NCBI RefSeq assembly: GCF_004770895.1
Contig: NZ_RQHS01000010.1
Coordinates: 1 to 64,000, forward strand
DNA length: 64,000 nucleotides
Direction: 5' to 3'
Source of the DNA: Leptospira dzoumogneensis
GTDB taxonomy: Bacteria > Spirochaetota > Leptospiria > Leptospirales > Leptospiraceae
Below the pieces are notes generated by a model. The model did no database searches and was not told where the DNA came from. It worked only from the letters and a program-made list of their open reading frames with translations. The number at the start of each line of letters is the position of its first letter. Positions within the stretch are counted from its first letter, which is position 1. Shown in pieces: positions 46,127 through 55,674 of this stretch. The position numbers and the translations under genes are program-made.

Positions 46127-46809
46127 TCCCCTCCACTTGTAGAACGCTGCACTCTTCTCCAGGTATTTGCCCAAGAAGCAAATGAGTTTTGGTTTCTAGT
46201 TTGTAGGTACAGTTTACCTTTACCGGAAAACTTAGCTACCAGTCCTTCACCTGATAAGAATAGAGATTTTAATCCTCCTACCTTATCTATATGATAATCT
46301 AAGCTAGGTTCAAAACCTACAATATGACCTGTGTCCACGATGTACATTCCGTCCACATCTACTGTGTGAATGGCCCCAAAACTAGAAAAGAAAAGGTCCC
46401 CTGTTCCGGAAACTTTCAGGAAGAATAGACCTTCTCCCGCAAAAAATCCTTTGAAACCTCCCCATTTGCTGTCTATTACAAGTTCTGTTCCACCTGCAAC
46501 ATAGGCTCCTCTGCTTAAGATCAATTCTTCATTTTTGAGAGATCTATGTTCCAGGTCTCCTAGGGTAGAAGAGGTCAAAAATAGCTCACCATTCCCGCCT
46601 TCTGCAGTAAATGTGTTTTGGAAGAATGACTCACCGCTGAACAAAGCTCTTTTCGCGGATGCAAAGATTCCACCTTGTGCCTTGGTTTCCATTTTGACCT
46701 GCGGGGACATGGCAACCATTGCCCCGGATTCAGCACGAATGGATTCTCCGGAATTCATATTCAATTTTAAGATGGGAAAATCAGGTTTTGCTAATATTTC
46801 AAATTTCAT
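46123..46809 (-). CDS. AIM24-family protein (third of three)
   Basis: A 228-residue beta-rich protein of the TIGR00266/AIM24 family, with the motifs NSGESIRAESGAMV, VDTGHIVGFE and LSGEGLVAKFSGKG. Function in bacteria is unknown; yeast Aim24 is a mitochondrial protein. It is the distal gene of a tandem triplet and is overlapped at its end by four bases with the radical SAM gene. AGGAA precedes the ATG. Confidence 0.88.
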   Translation of the reverse strand: MKFEILAKPDFPILKLNMNSGESIRAESGAMVAMSPQVKMETKAQGGIFASAKRALFSGESFFQNTFTAEGGNGELFLTSSTLGDLEHRSLKNEELILSRGAYVAGGTELVIDSKWGGFKGFFAGEGLFFLKVSGTGDLFFSSFGAIHTVDVDGMYIVDTGHIVGFEPSLDYHIDKVGGLKSLFLSGEGLVAKFSGKGKLYLQTRNQNSFASWANTWRRVQRSTSGGD

Positions 46810-46812
46810 ATA

Positions 46813-47484
46813 CTATTCCTTTCTAGGCGGTAATTCGGATCTGAACCAAGCGCCGAGTGTAGGCACATTTCTGGATTGGAGCCAAAGTCTTCCTCTTCCT
46901 TTGAATCTCGCGACTAAACCTTCTCCGCCTAAAAAGAAGGATTTCCAACCTCCGAACTTAGTGATCTCGTATTGTAGGCCTTCTTCAAATGCAACTATAT
47001 GGCCCGTATCTACTATAAATTCACCTTCTACATCCAGGACTTCTATCCCACCATAACTGGAGATCAAAACTGGACCATTACCTGAAAGTTTTAAGAAGAA
47101 TAAGGACTCTCCGCTGAAAAAACCTTTCAGTCCTTGGAACTTTGTATCTATATCTATCTCGGGTTTTGAAGCCAAGAAGGAACTGGATTGGATGAAGATA
47201 GTTCCGTTTAATTCTAATTTTTCTATATCACCGGGAAGTGTGGGAGCAAGTAAAACTTCTCCTGGTTGTGATGCGGAGAAGGTGTTCATCCAGAAAGATT
47301 CTCCTCCTAAAAAAGCAGCCTTCAAGGATTTGAATAATCCTCCTTGTTGTGCCTTACTTGTTTGCATCTGGATATGAGAACTCATACTCATGAGCGCTCC
47401 CGCTTCCGCCTTGATAGATTCTCCGGAACTTAGATTAACCTTCGCTACGGAATAAGATGGTTTGTATAAAACTTGGATATTCAT
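46813..47484 (-). CDS. AIM24-family protein (second of three)
   Basis: A 223-residue paralogue with NLSSGESIKAEAGALM, VDTGHIVAFEEG and LGGEGLVARFKGRG. It starts with an ATG preceded by AGGA and is separated from the next gene by three bases. The three copies clearly derive from duplication but have diverged well beyond identity, indicating an old event. Confidence 0.88.
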   Translation of the reverse strand: MNIQVLYKPSYSVAKVNLSSGESIKAEAGALMSMSSHIQMQTSKAQQGGLFKSLKAAFLGGESFWMNTFSASQPGEVLLAPTLPGDIEKLELNGTIFIQSSSFLASKPEIDIDTKFQGLKGFFSGESLFFLKLSGNGPVLISSYGGIEVLDVEGEFIVDTGHIVAFEEGLQYEITKFGGWKSFFLGGEGLVARFKGRGRLWLQSRNVPTLGAWFRSELPPRKE

Positions 47485-47502
47485 TTTGATTCCTGATATT
47501 TA

Positions 47503-48168
47503 TTACACTGGAAGAAGTTTGGTAAGCCAGCTGATAAAACCGGAAGGCACTCTGGACTGTATCCAAAGAGTTCCGTTACCCGAAAAGTTTGCGACCAGAC
47601 CTTCTCCGCCAAGTAAAGTGGATTTCCAATTTCCTCCTGCCTTTCCTACTTTGAATTGTAGAGAATTTTCGAAGGCGACTATATGACCTGTGTCCACAGT
47701 ATAATTTCCCTGCACCTGGATTGGAACGATAGCTCCATAAGAACTTAAGAATACTTTTCCTGTACCTGAAACTTCTAACAAGAAGAGCCCCTCTCCTCCG
47801 AAAAAAGTACGAAAACCTCCAAATTTAGAAACTACTTGGATGCCAGGATCAGAAGCAAGATAAGATCCTGATTGTACAAAAATACTTTTTCCATTCAGAT
47901 CCAAATCTATAATATCTCCGGGAAGATCGGGAGCGAGTCCGATCTCTCCCCCTGAATCAGGAGCAGTGTAAGTATTGAAGAAGAATGATTCTCCCCCGAA
48001 AATTTTTCTGGAAAGTGCGGAAAGAAAGCCGCTTCCCATTTTGGTTTCCACGCCCATTCGGGAACTCATGTACACCATGGCTCCGGCTTCCGATTTAATC
48101 GATTGACCAGGGTCCAATCTAAGTTTCAATAAGGAGAAGGAAGGTTTATGAGAGATCTGGAATTGCAT
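47503..48168 (-). CDS. AIM24-family protein (first of three)
   Basis: A 221-residue protein from the ATG at 48168; a TTG at 48198 would add ten residues that do not belong to the family. Motifs: LDPGQSIKSEAGAMV, VDTGHIVAFENS and LLGGEGLVANFSGNG. It leads the tandem triplet, 18 bases before the next copy. Family members bind no known cofactor. Confidence 0.87.
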   Translation of the reverse strand: MQFQISHKPSFSLLKLRLDPGQSIKSEAGAMVYMSSRMGVETKMGSGFLSALSRKIFGGESFFFNTYTAPDSGGEIGLAPDLPGDIIDLDLNGKSIFVQSGSYLASDPGIQVVSKFGGFRTFFGGEGLFLLEVSGTGKVFLSSYGAIVPIQVQGNYTVDTGHIVAFENSLQFKVGKAGGNWKSTLLGGEGLVANFSGNGTLWIQSRVPSGFISWLTKLLPV

Positions 48169-48264
48169 ACGCGGGAAAGTTTGGAAAGTATTTTCCAAGG
48201 CGTCAATCGATTCCCTGCTTTCCGTATTTCTTTCTAGACTTCTTCTTTTTAAAATTTAATCCGA

Positions 48265-48924
48265 ATGAAACAAGTTTTAATCACAGGAGCCAATCGGGGA
48301 ATCGGTTTAGAGCTCGCAAATTTATATTCCGAAAAAGGGTACACTGTTTACGCTGCTTGTAGAAAAAGTTCAGAACCTCTACGCAGGCTAAATGTAAAAA
48401 TTTTTGAAGGTCTGGATCTGACCCAAAGCCAGAGTTTCGAAACTCTTTCCAACTTTTTGACAGGAGTCAAGCTGGACATACTCATCAATAACGCAGGTAT
48501 TTTGATCCCTGATAATTTGGAAAGTGTGGACTTTACGGAACTAGAAACACAGATCCTAGTCAATGCAATCGGGCCTATACGACTCAGTCGTCTTCTTCTT
48601 TCGAAACTCGGCCCTCATTCCAAACTGATATTTATCACTAGCAGAATGGGATCCATCGCGGACAATACATCCGGAGCCTATTACGGATATAGAATGTCCA
48701 AAGCAGCATTAAATGCGGGTGCAGTTAGTCTTGCTCGTGACCTTGCACCTAAAAAGATCTCTGTAGGAATATTCCACCCTGGAATGGTAGCTACCGAAAT
48801 GACAGGCAGACAAGGAATTCCACCTAGAGAAGCCGCCGAGGGACTCGCCCATTTAGTGGAAAAACTGAGCCCGGAAAGGTCCGGAAGATTCTTTCATCAA
48901 AACGGGGAAGAGTTACCATGGTAA
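48265..48924 (+). CDS. Short-chain dehydrogenase/reductase
   Basis: A 219-residue SDR with the cofactor loop TGANRGIG (7-14), NNAG (75-78), S126 and catalytic Y142 and K146. These are all the residues required for activity. The substrate cannot be guessed. It is divergent from the AIM24 triplet and 257 bases before lpxC. Confidence 0.9.
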   Translation: MKQVLITGANRGIGLELANLYSEKGYTVYAACRKSSEPLRRLNVKIFEGLDLTQSQSFETLSNFLTGVKLDILINNAGILIPDNLESVDFTELETQILVNAIGPIRLSRLLLSKLGPHSKLIFITSRMGSIADNTSGAYYGYRMSKAALNAGAVSLARDLAPKKISVGIFHPGMVATEMTGRQGIPPREAAEGLAHLVEKLSPERSGRFFHQNGEELPW

Positions 48925-49056
48925 ATGGATTCTGTCTCCCTAAAACAACACTGTTGTAAAAAAGAGACAGAAGTACAGAAATTTCTTTCAAATTATGTCT
49001 AGTTATCTCTGTACCGGGCTATACTACCCGTCTAAAATCATCTTTTTGCGCTGCAC

Positions 49057-49073
49057 CTGGCATGGATATTGCT
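49057..49073 (+). promoter_or_regulatory. Sigma-54-type promoter upstream of lpxC
   Basis: CTGGCATGGATATTGCT matches the RpoN consensus YTGGCACGRNNNTTGCW at every fixed base except one (T for C in the -24 element). The spacing GG-N10-GC between 49059-49060 and 49071-49072 is exact. Transcription would begin near 49084, giving a leader of about 98 bases before lpxC. No other gene lies between. Leptospires carry rpoN, which makes a functional site plausible. Confidence 0.6.
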
Positions 49074-49181
49074 GATATAGTCCTAAAGGGTTAATTTGTA
49101 TTGGATTTTACAAACGTCCAATGTTAAAGAGCCCGGTGCAAAGCGAATGGATTCCGGAACCGAAAGTTTCCGGGGTAGGAA

Positions 49182-50090
49182 ATGATGAATTTCACAGAAC
49201 ATAGAAAAACTCTTAAAGAAACAGTTAGAATTAAGGGGATCGGATTACATTCCGGTAAGGAAGTAAATCTGATCGGGCACCCTGCTCCTGCGGGAACAGG
49301 CGTAGTCTTTGAATACAGAAAGGGAGAAGATAAGGCATCCATCCCTGTAGAACTAAGTAACGTGGTAGATACGAGTAATGCTACCACCCTGGGAGACGGA
49401 CTCCACAGAGTCCAGACCGTTGAGCACCTTATGGCGGCGGTATTCTCCGTAGGAATTACGGACATGATCTTGGAAATCGACTCTGTCGAAGTTCCTATTA
49501 TGGACGGATCTTCCCTTCCTTTCCTAGAAGCATTCGAAAGTACGGGTTATACCGAATTCGAAGAAAGAATAGAACCCATTTATGTAAAAAATCCAATGTG
49601 GGTAGTTGATGGGGACAAATACCTTGTGATCCTTCCAAGCGAAACCTGGAAAGTGACCTACACAATCGACTTCCCTCATCCCCTCCTAAAAGGCCAGAAT
49701 ATCACAATCGATCTGGACCGCGACATCCTCAAAAACGAGATCTTACCAGCCAGAACCTTCGGATTCCTAAAAGATGTAGAAGCACTCCAAGCAAGAGGAC
49801 TTGCTATGGGTGGTTCCTTGGACAATGCAATCGTTCTGACCCAGGACGGATACCTAAACGAGTCCCTCCGATACGAAAACGAATGTGTCCGACATAAAAT
49901 TTTGGACCTGGTGGGCGATCTTTCCATCGCGGGAAGACCGATCATCGGACATTATTTGGCTTCTAAGGCGGGACATGCTCTGGATGTTTCTATGGCAAAG
50001 TTAGTCATGAGTTCCGTAACAGGAAACGAACTGGGCAAATACAAAAGCCGTCGTATCCCACTTTTCAACAGAAAAGCGGCGATGGTCTAA
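49182..50090 (+). CDS. lpxC: UDP-3-O-acyl-N-acetylglucosamine deacetylase
   Basis: A 302-residue enzyme doing the committed step of lipid A synthesis. All catalytic positions are present with classical numbering: zinc ligands H82, H238 and D242 and the catalytic base H265. The HKILDLVGD motif and MDGSS loop are intact. Two ATG codons at 49182 and 49185 are possible, with GTAGGAA upstream. Preceded by a sigma-54-like promoter and followed after about 100 bases by ptsI. Confidence 0.96.
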   Translation: MMNFTEHRKTLKETVRIKGIGLHSGKEVNLIGHPAPAGTGVVFEYRKGEDKASIPVELSNVVDTSNATTLGDGLHRVQTVEHLMAAVFSVGITDMILEIDSVEVPIMDGSSLPFLEAFESTGYTEFEERIEPIYVKNPMWVVDGDKYLVILPSETWKVTYTIDFPHPLLKGQNITIDLDRDILKNEILPARTFGFLKDVEALQARGLAMGGSLDNAIVLTQDGYLNESLRYENECVRHKILDLVGDLSIAGRPIIGHYLASKAGHALDVSMAKLVMSSVTGNELGKYKSRRIPLFNRKAAMV

Positions 50091-50102
50091 TTTGTTCGAT
50101 TT

Positions 50103-50124
50103 TCCCGCCTCGACTGGGGCGGGA
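50103..50124. terminator. Hairpin after lpxC
   Basis: TCCCGCC pairs with GGCGGGA around an eight-base loop in the 103-base gap between lpxC and ptsI. No T-run follows, so it may be an attenuator or a processing stem rather than a full terminator. Confidence 0.4.
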
Positions 50125-50193
50125 GTCCCAGAGTTTATAAAAGACTTGTCGATTCACTAAACTACTGTATTTCTACCAGCGGATATTCATTCT

Positions 50194-51936
50194 ATGAATG
50201 GCGGCGGGAAAAGAAGTACATATATGGGGATAGTCGCTTTTCCCGGCAGATTTTACGGTCGTTGCGTAAAAGTCGGGACAAAAAGAAGGCATCTCGCTCA
50301 CGGCGCTTATATCCACGAAAGCCAAAAATCGGAAGAGCTTAAAAAACTAGTCAATGCTCTCGAGTCTTCCAAAATAGAATTAAAATCGATCATCTCCAGT
50401 CTCAAAACAAGAGAACAAGACAGAGAGCTAAAAGAAATTTTAGAGACCCAGGTCACAATCACAGAAGACCCAGGACTGCAAGATTCATTCAGGAATCGGA
50501 TCAAAGAATATAACGAAAACGCATTTTTAGCCGTCCAGAACACGATCAATGAACTCACTGACAAGTTCACTCGTATGGACAATCCATTCTTCCGAGAAAG
50601 ATCGGACCATTTCCAAGACATCTCCAATCGTATCCTAGAAAACCTATTGGATAAAAAGGAAGAAGTCTCCTTTTTAGCGGATCAATCCGAGGACGTGATC
50701 CTAGTCGCAAGGCAATTGACTCCTTCTCAGATGATACTCATGGACAAGAGTAGAATTCGAGGGATCGCAACAGACCTGGGGGGAAAAACGGGCCATATGG
50801 CAATCCTTGCCAGGAATTATGGGATCCCCACTATAGTAGGTCTAAAAGAATTTTATAGAAATATTAACGATTTTGAATATGTTTTCTTGGATGCGGACAC
50901 AGGCCAGATCGTAAGGAACCCGACGATAGAAGAAGTGAAATATTACGGTGCTTCTTCTCCATTAAGTTTTGAGACCAAGGTAATAAAACCCAAGAAGGCA
51001 GTCACAAAAGACGGAGTTAAGATCAGGTTAAAATGTAATTTGGAATCCGATACTGACTGCGATCTTGCTAAAAAAGCGGATGTGGACGGAGTCGGTCTTT
51101 TTAGATCTGAGTCATTATTCTTAAAATACCAGGACAAAAACGTTTCCGGAGAAGAACAATTTTTAGCCTATAAAAGGATCGCTGAAGGAATGGATCCGAA
51201 TCCTGTATATATACGCACCTTTGATATAGGTGCCGATAAATTTTCCACCGGAGAATTTGAGGAGAATCCATTCTTAGGAAATCGAGGAATTAGATACAGC
51301 CTCCAGAACCCGGAATGGTTCAAGGAACAATTGATCGCAATCCTGAGAGCTTCCGCCTACGGAAATTTAAGCATTCTACTCCCGATGGTTACAAACCTAG
51401 GAGAGATCAAAAAAACGAAAGTAATATTAGAAGAATGTAAAAGAGAACTTACTGCCCAAAAGGAAAAGTTCAATAAAAAGATCAAACTAGGAGTGATGGT
51501 AGAAACTCCTTCCGCTGTATCCTCTATGGATGTTCTCGCAAGAGAAGTGGATTTTTTCTCAGTAGGAACAAATGATCTATTACAATATCTAATGGCAGTG
51601 GATCGGAATAATGTGAATGTTTCCTCCTTATACAATCCATTCCATATCTCTTTTTTAAGAGCTTTGGTCCAAATAGTAGAAACGGCTTGGAAATACGAAA
51701 GGCCATTAAGTATCTGCGGCGAACTTGCTTCCGATACGAATTTTACGATCCTACTCTTGGGGATAGGATTCAGAGAACTTTCTATTTCCATTCCGTTCGT
51801 AGGACCGATCCGTAAAATTTTAGGATCAGTCAGTTTGAAACAAGCGAACTTTCTTTTGAAAAAGATCTTAGAACTTTCCGAAAATGAGGATTACGAAGCG
51901 ATCGAGGCTTTCTTATTCAGCAAACACTTGGAGTAA
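50194..51936 (+). CDS. ptsI: Phosphoenolpyruvate-protein phosphotransferase, Enzyme I
   Basis: A 580-residue EI. The phosphohistidine lies in the GGKTGHMAILARN motif; the C-terminal PEP-binding half has GADKFSTGEFEENPFLGNRGIRYSL and VMVETPSAV. It passes phosphate from PEP to HPr. Leptospires have no classical PTS sugar permeases that I see here, so a regulatory role (PTS-Ntr type or HPr kinase system) is more likely. It is the second gene after lpxC. Confidence 0.93.
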   Translation: MNGGGKRSTYMGIVAFPGRFYGRCVKVGTKRRHLAHGAYIHESQKSEELKKLVNALESSKIELKSIISSLKTREQDRELKEILETQVTITEDPGLQDSFRNRIKEYNENAFLAVQNTINELTDKFTRMDNPFFRERSDHFQDISNRILENLLDKKEEVSFLADQSEDVILVARQLTPSQMILMDKSRIRGIATDLGGKTGHMAILARNYGIPTIVGLKEFYRNINDFEYVFLDADTGQIVRNPTIEEVKYYGASSPLSFETKVIKPKKAVTKDGVKIRLKCNLESDTDCDLAKKADVDGVGLFRSESLFLKYQDKNVSGEEQFLAYKRIAEGMDPNPVYIRTFDIGADKFSTGEFEENPFLGNRGIRYSLQNPEWFKEQLIAILRASAYGNLSILLPMVTNLGEIKKTKVILEECKRELTAQKEKFNKKIKLGVMVETPSAVSSMDVLAREVDFFSVGTNDLLQYLMAVDRNNVNVSSLYNPFHISFLRALVQIVETAWKYERPLSICGELASDTNFTILLLGIGFRELSISIPFVGPIRKILGSVSLKQANFLLKKILELSENEDYEAIEAFLFSKHLE

Positions 51937-51951
51937 GAAATTGGAATCGCC

Positions 51952-52052
51952 TGTTGGAGTTCCTACACAGCTGGGATTTTATTCCGAAAGTATATGTAGG
52001 AATTCCAACAAGACTTAGATCTAATTTTAAACCCGATGTAGGAATTCCAACA
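51952..52052. repeat. Cluster of three dispersed palindromes
   Basis: Three copies of the 16-base element stand in 101 bases after ptsI: TGTTGGAGTTCCTACA at 51952, TGTAGGAATTCCAACA at 51995 and the same at 52037. Orientations alternate. They are the densest group in the window and may form a transcription end between the convergent genes. Confidence 0.75.
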
Positions 52053-52070
52053 TCGCTCTAAATACCAGAT

Positions 52071-52742
52071 CTACTTAATACTATCCGAATATTCCAAACT
52101 TAAAAACAAGAATTCGTCCTGGTCTATCTTCTTTTCCTGCAGGAATAAAGGACCCAAAGATTCTTTCGGTTTTAGAAAATTCAAATAAGACTGTTTTTCA
52201 GTTCTTAGAAAAAAATTCCCTTCCGACTTTTTCTCAGAATGGAAATGAGAGATCTTTTTGATTATCGAAGGAAGGTTTCTATCTTCCGGATCAATGTTTG
52301 AAAATAAGATCAGATAATTTTTTTCTTTCCATATTCCTTTAAAAGCGAATCCTTCCGAGGAGAAAAATTCCCTAAAAGGGATCTCTTCCGAAACATCTTC
52401 CAATCTGGAATATTGAAAAACTTCTTCCGTGCCGAGCACCTTAGGTAAGAAAGAATCAATTTTAAGTCCGGGAGCTTCTTCCCAGCCTGCACTTAAGCAG
52501 ATCCCTTTTTTAAAACTTGGGTTTAAATTTTTAATTTCCAGTTCTGATTGGAACTTCTTCCATGTGAGTTCTGCTCTCGCGAATATAAATCCTAAATTTA
52601 AGGCGGAAAATTCTCTTACTCTGGAAAAGTCCCAGACTTCTCTTTCTCTTAACGTGGAAAAGTAAAGATTATCCAAAGCATATAGGTCCGAATGACCATA
52701 GGGTTCGAAAATACTAGGTTTGGAGAGAGTCGTTTTCGCCAT
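52071..52742 (-). CDS. Protein of unknown function
   Basis: A 223-residue protein without signal peptide or membrane span. It is rich in aromatic and acidic residues and contains no motif I can identify. An ATG at 52742 is used; the upstream gap to the next gene holds the terminator of the acyl-CoA synthetase gene, so it is transcribed on its own. Confidence 0.5.
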   Translation of the reverse strand: MAKTTLSKPSIFEPYGHSDLYALDNLYFSTLREREVWDFSRVREFSALNLGFIFARAELTWKKFQSELEIKNLNPSFKKGICLSAGWEEAPGLKIDSFLPKVLGTEEVFQYSRLEDVSEEIPFREFFSSEGFAFKGIWKEKNYLILFSNIDPEDRNLPSIIKKISHFHSEKKSEGNFFLRTEKQSYLNFLKPKESLGPLFLQEKKIDQDEFLFLSLEYSDSIK

Positions 52743-52791
52743 ATAGTATAAATATCGGCGACTTGCAATATTCTCCCCAGGGTAAAAAAAA

Positions 52792-52813
52792 GCCCCGGTA
52801 TTAATACCGAGGC
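52792..52813 (-). terminator. Rho-independent terminator of the acyl-CoA synthetase gene
   Basis: On the minus strand GCCTCGGTATTAATACCGGGGC forms a stem of about ten base pairs with one mismatch and is followed by eight T residues. It lies about 45 bases after the gene stop. Confidence 0.85.
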
Positions 52814-52856
52814 TTCTTCTTTCCTTTTTGAGGGCGTAAAACCCGGCTTAAAAGGA

Positions 52857-54899
52857 TTATTTATCTGTTGAATAGACTTTTTTAATCTTATCCGCGTATT
52901 TTTCAGCGATTACGTGGCGTTTCATCTTCAACATATTGTTTAACTCGTCCCCTACCTCGAAAGGTTTGGAAACGATAAAGAATGGAGTCACTTGCTCGAA
53001 GGACTTGAATCCGTTCTTAGCATTGTTAAGAGCTTTAATCTCTTTTCTGAATAGATCCACTACTTTTGCGTTTTCGTTTAACGCGTCTTTATTGGAAATA
53101 TCCACTCCGTTCTCTTTTGCCCATTCTTGTAATTTATCGAAGTCAGGAATAATGATCGCTCCCAGATTTTTCTGGTCTTGGCCTATGATCATACACTGGC
53201 TGATATAAACGGACTCTTGGAGTTTGTTCTCGATAGGAACCGGCTCCACGTTTTCTCCGCCTAACAGAACCACGGTGTCTTTCGCTCTTCCGGTAAGTGT
53301 CAGGGTATGTTTGAAGTTGATCATCCCCATATCACCTGTGTTCATCCATCCGTCTACAAGAGCCTTAGAGGTTGCTTCTTCGTTTTTGAAGTAACCTTTC
53401 ATAACTTGAGGACCGTTTACGAATACAACACCTTTGCGGCCTAATTTACCTTTGATCACTTTTCCGTTTGCATCGATCTCAGTTAGAACTTCGTTATTAT
53501 CATTTCTGATCTGAAGATGTGTTTTAGGAACGATAGAACCTACGGAACCGATGATCAGCTTTTGGAAAGTTCTCACGGAAAGTACAGGAGAAGTTTCAGT
53601 CATACCGTAACCTTCCAATACATTGATCCCGATATTGTTGAAGAACTCGTCTACGTGACGAGGAAGCGCTCCTCCTCCGGAGATAGAAGCTTTCAATCTT
53701 CCACCGGTAGCTGTTCTGATCTTGGAAAGAACGATCTTGTCTAAAGTTGCGCTATTGAAGAATACTCCAAGTCCTGCTAAAATGTATAGAGGCAGGCTTA
53801 AAAAAGAAAATTCAGTAGGAGCAAGCAGATAAGCGGCAATCGAAGACGCTACTGTCAAAGTGAACGGCCCAGTCAGTATCAATTGGATCAACATTAAGAT
53901 CCCGTAAAATAGGGAAACGATCGGGTTTCTTCCGTGATAATCCACTTCTTTGCCGGTGATAAAACGAATAGCTGCGTTTTTCTTATCGGAGAAAAAATAA
54001 GCCAGTTTGAATAAACCGCGGCGAAGAGCGGGAGTTTGGCTTGGATCGTTAATTCTTGTATAAATACCGTTATAGATATTTTCCCAAAGACGAGGAGCGG
54101 ATCCCATGAAAGTAGGTTTCACGGTCGCTAAGTCTTGGCGAAGATCCCTAACGTTAGTGTAATAAGTAGCGGCACCTATGCTGATACAAACATATTCCAC
54201 AACCCTTTCGAATACGTGCCATACAGGAAGAATAGAAAGTAGTTTTGCTTCCGCATTGATCTTTAACATAGGAGTTACGTTCAATACTTGGTGCATCATA
54301 TTAGAATGTCTTAATTGAACACCTTTAGGAAGACCTGTTGTTCCGGAAGTATAGATCAAAGTGAAAAGATCCTCAGGTTTGATAGCGGCAACCCTATCTT
54401 CTACCTTACGAGAACCGGAAGCTCTAAGACTTTTTCCTTTTTCGATCAGGTCGTACATTTTCAGAACGCCAGGAGCTTCGGATTCCTTATCCATTACGAT
54501 AACGGTTTTAACTTTTCCGAGCTGAGACTTGTTCCTGTTGAATTTCTCCAACATTTTATCGTTTTCTATAAATACTACTTCGGACTCGGAGTGACTAACG
54601 ATATATACGATCTCAGAGTCTGTGATATCTGTTCCTCTTGGAACGTCGGCCGCACCGGTCATGATGATACCGTAATCTGCAATGATCCATTCTACGCGGT
54701 TATCAGCGAGTAACGCGACATGGTCTCTGGATTGAATACCAAGTTCGATCAAAGCCTCGGCAAGATTCACACCTGCTTCGTATAACTCCGAATAGTTGAT
54801 CGGCAAATAATTCTTTTGCGCGTCTTTGTATAAGAAAGCAGGTTTATTTTTAAATTTTTCTGCCGACTCACGAAATAATTGGGCGAGATTCTCAGCCAT
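52857..54899 (-). CDS. Long-chain acyl-CoA synthetase with extra membrane segment
   Basis: A 680-residue AMP-binding enzyme, paralogue of the 637-residue enzyme at 13356. The [11 protein letters not shown] loop is near residue 185, and [18 protein letters not shown] and [17 protein letters not shown] follow. Residues about 335-385 form an additional pair of hydrophobic segments ([17 protein letters not shown]...) absent from the shorter paralogue, suggesting membrane anchoring. It activates exogenous or endogenous fatty acids. Strong CAGGAGAA site before the ATG. Confidence 0.93.
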   Translation of the reverse strand: MAENLAQLFRESAEKFKNKPAFLYKDAQKNYLPINYSELYEAGVNLAEALIELGIQSRDHVALLADNRVEWIIADYGIIMTGAADVPRGTDITDSEIVYIVSHSESEVVFIENDKMLEKFNRNKSQLGKVKTVIVMDKESEAPGVLKMYDLIEKGKSLRASGSRKVEDRVAAIKPEDLFTLIYTSGTTGLPKGVQLRHSNMMHQVLNVTPMLKINAEAKLLSILPVWHVFERVVEYVCISIGAATYYTNVRDLRQDLATVKPTFMGSAPRLWENIYNGIYTRINDPSQTPALRRGLFKLAYFFSDKKNAAIRFITGKEVDYHGRNPIVSLFYGILMLIQLILTGPFTLTVASSIAAYLLAPTEFSFLSLPLYILAGLGVFFNSATLDKIVLSKIRTATGGRLKASISGGGALPRHVDEFFNNIGINVLEGYGMTETSPVLSVRTFQKLIIGSVGSIVPKTHLQIRNDNNEVLTEIDANGKVIKGKLGRKGVVFVNGPQVMKGYFKNEEATSKALVDGWMNTGDMGMINFKHTLTLTGRAKDTVVLLGGENVEPVPIENKLQESVYISQCMIIGQDQKNLGAIIIPDFDKLQEWAKENGVDISNKDALNENAKVVDLFRKEIKALNNAKNGFKSFEQVTPFFIVSKPFEVGDELNNMLKMKRHVIAEKYADKIKKVYSTDK

Positions 54900-55065
54900 G
54901 TATGGAAATTCTCCTGAAATGAAATGGAATGATGGATGTGTCCGGCAGCACCTACCGGGAATCTGATTCCAGATTCAAACTAAATGCTTAAAGATAAATC
55001 CTTTTTTTAAAAACCGGTTTGAGTTTGGTTTTTTATTACACGATCGTTATGTATAAAGCTCAATT

Positions 55066-55572
55066 CTAAGGAGATTCGAGCCAGTTTTTTAGTCTTCCGG
55101 TCAATATTGGTAGATCTTTCTCTGAAATTCCGTATTGGGAATGAAGTTTCTTTCCGGATTTGCTAAACACGAATAATGCAGGCTGCCCTTCTATTTTGAG
55201 AGGGGTTACAAGTTCCCATTTCGGGTCCAAAAGGCTTGGGTATAACATTCCGAATTCGGAAGCGGCTTTTCGGATCTCTTCCAAACTTAGATCGTCTTCC
55301 GTATTCACGCCTAACACGACTGCAGGAGAATCTTTCAATTTTCCTCTCAATTTTTCGACCACAGGCACCGCTTTTTTACAAGGTTCACACCAGCTCGCCC
55401 AGAAGTCCAAGACCACTAACTTGCCCTTGTCCTCTGAAAATTTGTGGGAATTCCCATCCCAATCCTGAAGTGTCACCTGGTAGAGCAAAGGTTGCTCGTC
55501 AGATCTGCAATCGTTTAAGAATAAAATGGAAAAAAGAAGAAGGTAAACAGGCCAGGCTTTTCTAAAAACCAT
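55066..55572 (-). CDS. TlpA/ResA-like thioredoxin-fold lipoprotein
   Basis: A 168-residue protein with a signal sequence and a possible spirochaetal lipidation site at C22 (FLNDC), followed by a thioredoxin fold with the redox motif WCEPC (C62 and C65). It resembles TlpA/ResA proteins, which reduce apocytochrome or other periplasmic disulfides. No cytochrome genes are adjacent. The length is ordinary for the family. Confidence 0.88.
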   Translation of the reverse strand: MVFRKAWPVYLLLFSILFLNDCRSDEQPLLYQVTLQDWDGNSHKFSEDKGKLVVLDFWASWCEPCKKAVPVVEKLRGKLKDSPAVVLGVNTEDDLSLEEIRKAASEFGMLYPSLLDPKWELVTPLKIEGQPALFVFSKSGKKLHSQYGISEKDLPILTGRLKNWLESP

Positions 55573-55674
55573 ACTTCCAGATTACAAATAAGAATCAAAG
55601 CTACAAGTCATTTACTTCCAATTCTACCTTGCTTTAAAGAGACTAGATCAAAAACTTGTACAAGGTTTTCAACC

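Noticed and set aside
51952..52052. Three regularly spaced palindromes considered as a CRISPR array
   Set aside because: The units are 16-base palindromes in alternating orientation with 27-base gaps, only three copies, no cas genes, and identical units occur singly elsewhere.
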